DNA of 7,244 nucleotides from JBPCOB01 sp051000715 (GTDB lineage Bacteria > Actinomycetota > Actinomycetes > JALYNC01): NCBI GenBank assembly GCA_051000715.1, contig JBPCOB010000015.1, positions 1 through 7,244 of the forward strand, given 5' to 3'. A program made the position numbers and the translations under genes. Shown piece after piece: positions 5,189-7,244 of the stretch (position 1 is the first letter of the stretch; every line of letters starts with the position of its first letter). The notes under the pieces were generated by a model. It worked only from the letters and a program-made list of their open reading frames with translations. It was not told the DNA's origin and did no database searches.

Positions 5189-6484
5189 ATGGTCGACGCC
5201 GAGCTCGCCCACCTGTGGCGCCGGGCCGGTTTCGGAGCGCGGCCCGAGGAGCTGGCGGGCAGCTACGACGCGGCGCTCAACTCGTTGCTGACTCCCGGGC
5301 GCGCCGACTCCGGGGTGGCGAGGACGCCGCCGCCCGACCTCGGACCCGAGCCGGTACGCGCCGGCAAGGACGCGACCGGGGAGGCCAAAGCGGCGTACCG
5401 CAAGGAACTACGCCGCCAGAACGAGCTGCTGCTGACCTGGTGGCTCGACCGGATGGTGGCGGCGAGACAGCCCTTCGCCGAGAAGATGACGTTCTTCTGG
5501 CACGGACACTTCGCCACCTCTGTGCAGAAGGTTCGTAGCGCGCGGCTGATGCAGGTCCAGAACGCGACGTTGCGCGAGCTGGGTCGCGGCGGGTTCGGCA
5601 GCCTGGCCCGCGCCATGGTCCGCGACCCGGCGATGCTGGTGTGGCTGGACGGGCCCACCAACCGCAAGGCGTCGCCCAACGAGAACCTCGGGCGCGAGCT
5701 GATGGAGCTGTTCACCCTCGGCCACGGTCACTACACCGACGAGGACGTCAAGGCGGCGGCGCGCGCCCTCACCGGCTGGCGGGTGGACCGCAGGACGGGG
5801 ACGGCGCACGTCTTCGAGCGCGCACACGACGAGGGGGCCAAGACGCTGCTCGGCACGACGGCGGCGTACGACGACCAGTCGCTGGTGGACCTGCTCGTCG
5901 GCCGCCCGGAGTCGGCCGGTTTCGTGGTTGGCCGGCTGTGGGGGCGGTTCGTCTCCCCAGATCCGCCGTCCGCCGCCGTGGCGGACCGGCTCGTTGCGGC
6001 GTACGGCCCAGGCCTCGACATCACCGGACTGATGCGGGCCATGCTGGGCACCGAGGAGTTCCGCAAGTCACGGGGCGCCCTCGCCAAGTCACCGGTCGAG
6101 CTGCTGGTCGGCGCCCTGCGGGCCTTCGACCTTCAGCCGTCGGTGTTGCCGGTGACCGACCGCCGACTCGTCATCGGTGTGCTCCGGAGCATGGGGCAGG
6201 TGCCGTTCCGACCGCCGAGCGTTGGTGGCTGGCCGGCCGGCCGCGCCTGGCTGGGGACGTCGGCCGCCGCGGCCCGACTCCGGCTCGGCAGGTGGCTCGC
6301 CGAGCACGCCGACCTCACGGCGGTCGCCAGGTCCTCACCCGCTTCACGGGTCGACGCGCTCGCCGTTGGGCTGTCGGTCGAGTCCTGGACCACTCGTACC
6401 CGGGCCGTACTGGCGGACGCCGCGGCAGACCCGAAGCGGCTTCTCACGCTGGCCGTCGCCTCGCCCGAGTACGCCGTCGCCTGA
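5189..6484 (+). CDS. DUF1800 domain protein
   Basis: A protein of 431 residues that is DUF1800 throughout. Typical blocks are HLWRRAGFGARPEEL at the N terminus (8-22), EKMTFFWHGHFATS (98-111), NENLGRELMELFTLG (164-178) followed by HYTDEDVKAAARALTGW (181-197), and a C-terminal PPSVGGWPAGRAWL. The biochemical function of the family is unknown; it is usually encoded next to DUF1501, as here. The domain begins almost at the first residue, and no signal peptide or membrane segment is visible, even when reading upstream in frame. The ATG at 5189 has only a poorly spaced GAGG, so the start is slightly uncertain. The same frame is open back to about 4121, but that part lies antisense to the lyase gene. 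The DUF1501 gene begins 15 bases after the stop, indicating an operon. Confidence 0.92.
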   Translation: MVDAELAHLWRRAGFGARPEELAGSYDAALNSLLTPGRADSGVARTPPPDLGPEPVRAGKDATGEAKAAYRKELRRQNELLLTWWLDRMVAARQPFAEKMTFFWHGHFATSVQKVRSARLMQVQNATLRELGRGGFGSLARAMVRDPAMLVWLDGPTNRKASPNENLGRELMELFTLGHGHYTDEDVKAAARALTGWRVDRRTGTAHVFERAHDEGAKTLLGTTAAYDDQSLVDLLVGRPESAGFVVGRLWGRFVSPDPPSAAVADRLVAAYGPGLDITGLMRAMLGTEEFRKSRGALAKSPVELLVGALRAFDLQPSVLPVTDRRLVIGVLRSMGQVPFRPPSVGGWPAGRAWLGTSAAAARLRLGRWLAEHADLTAVARSSPASRVDALAVGLSVESWTTRTRAVLADAAADPKRLLTLAVASPEYAVA

Positions 6485-6499
6485 AGGGATCCCGGTTTC

Positions 6500-7244
6500 G
6501 TGGACACGTTGACCCGGCGCCGCTTTCTCACCGCCTCCGGCGTCACCGCGGCCGGCGCGCTCGCCGCCGGGTTCAGCCGGCGCTCCCTGGCGGACCTCTT
6601 CACCGCGGCGCGGCAGGACCCGCTCCCCACCGGCACCGCGGTGCTCGTCCTGGTGACGCTCTACGGCGGCAACGACGGGCTCAACACCGTGATTCCGTAC
6701 GCTGACCCTGCCTATCACGCCGGCCGCCCCGGGCTGGCCTACCCGGCCGACGAGGTGCGCCGCCTCGACGACTCGCTCGGGCTGAACCCGGCGATGAAGG
6801 GGCTGGAGACGCTGTGGCGAGCCAGGCGGCTGGCCGTCGTCCGAGGGGTCGGCTACCCCAAGCCGGACCGTAGCCACTTCCGGTCCATGGACATCTGGCA
6901 GACCGCCTCCCCGGACCGGCCGGTGTCGACCGGCTGGATCGGGCGATGGCTGGACGCGACCGGAACCGACCCGTTGCGGGCGGTGTCCATCGGGGCGGTC
7001 CCGCCGCCGCTGATCGCCGGCGAACGCTCGGCCGGAGCGGCGGTTCCGCTCGGCCGTCTAGCAGCGCCGACCGGCGCGCTCGGCCGTGGCCTGGCGGGGC
7101 TGGCCCGCACGCAGGCCGGCGAACCGCGGATGCAGGCGGCCGCCGCGGCCGGCGTGGCCGACCTTCTCCGCCTCGACGCGACGTACGGACCGGTAGTGGA
7201 CCCCGCCGCGGACGCCGGCACGGATGCCGGCCAGGACGACGAGG
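6500..7244 (+). CDS. DUF1501 domain protein with Tat signal (partial, runs off the right edge)
   Basis: The first 248 codons of a DUF1501 protein; the stop lies beyond the window. The start is GTG, with an AGGGA-like site about ten bases upstream, 15 bases after the DUF1800 stop. The N terminus carries a twin-arginine signal: TRRRFL (5-10) followed by an alanine-rich hydrophobic stretch to about residue 24. This predicts folded export through the Tat pathway. Family blocks follow: LVTLYGGNDGLNTVIPY (51-67), LNPAMKGLETLW (95-106) and GVGYPKPDRSHFRSMDIW (116-133). DUF1501 proteins are related to the alkaline phosphatase/sulfatase superfamily; no substrate is known. It should act outside the membrane, possibly with the DUF1800 protein encoded just upstream (inference). 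Confidence 0.9.
   Translation, partial: MDTLTRRRFLTASGVTAAGALAAGFSRRSLADLFTAARQDPLPTGTAVLVLVTLYGGNDGLNTVIPYADPAYHAGRPGLAYPADEVRRLDDSLGLNPAMKGLETLWRARRLAVVRGVGYPKPDRSHFRSMDIWQTASPDRPVSTGWIGRWLDATGTDPLRAVSIGAVPPPLIAGERSAGAAVPLGRLAAPTGALGRGLAGLARTQAGEPRMQAAAAAGVADLLRLDATYGPVVDPAADAGTDAGQDDE

Noticed and set aside
5641..6705. 354-codon open frame on the plus strand overlapping DUF1800 and DUF1501
   Set aside because: It is an out-of-frame shadow, strongly arginine-rich, with no domain, and covers conserved DUF1800 and DUF1501 coding sequence.

Overview
The window is high-GC DNA with GTG starts on five of the nine genes called, actinobacterial gene families and actinobacterial gene order. It reads as a chromosomal segment of an actinomycete (class Actinomycetia); the genus cannot be fixed from the sequence. 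No tRNA, rRNA, CRISPR array, insertion sequence or phage gene was seen. Genes cover almost everything, and no gene-free stretch exceeds about 155 bases.

Positions 20-3124, minus strand, read right to left: gcvH (glycine cleavage H protein), a garA/odhI-type FHA protein with an added N-terminal zinc ribbon, an ftsR-type MerR regulator, a DUF151 bifunctional-nuclease-type protein, and a second MerR regulator of the Rv1830 (ResR/McdR) type. This order matches the M. tuberculosis Rv1826-Rv1830 block. It joins one-carbon metabolism (gcvH), kinase-controlled regulation of 2-oxoglutarate and glutamate metabolism (garA) and control of growth and division (the MerR proteins). garA and ftsR overlap by 4 bases; the other genes are separated by 98-154 bases, which hold candidate promoters and a recurring motif.

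Positions 3264-5035, minus strand: a PLP-dependent threonine aldolase/beta-eliminating-lyase-like gene, followed 35 bases later by a CDP-alcohol phosphatidyltransferase resembling the actinobacterial cardiolipin synthase. In mycobacteria and streptomycetes a DUF881-DUF1290-DUF881 block normally lies between this phosphatidyltransferase and gcvH. Here only 139 bases separate them, so that block is absent from its usual place.

Positions 5189-7244, plus strand, divergent from the lyase gene: a DUF1800 gene followed after 15 bases by a DUF1501 gene that runs off the right edge. These two families are commonly paired and poorly characterised. The DUF1501 protein has a clear twin-arginine signal, while the DUF1800 protein has no visible export signal.

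The most interesting points are the shared 15-base motif upstream of garA and upstream of the second MerR gene, the zinc ribbon fused to the GarA-type protein, the missing DUF881/DUF1290 block, and the signal-less DUF1800 paired with a Tat-signal DUF1501. None of these amounts to proof of a new system.
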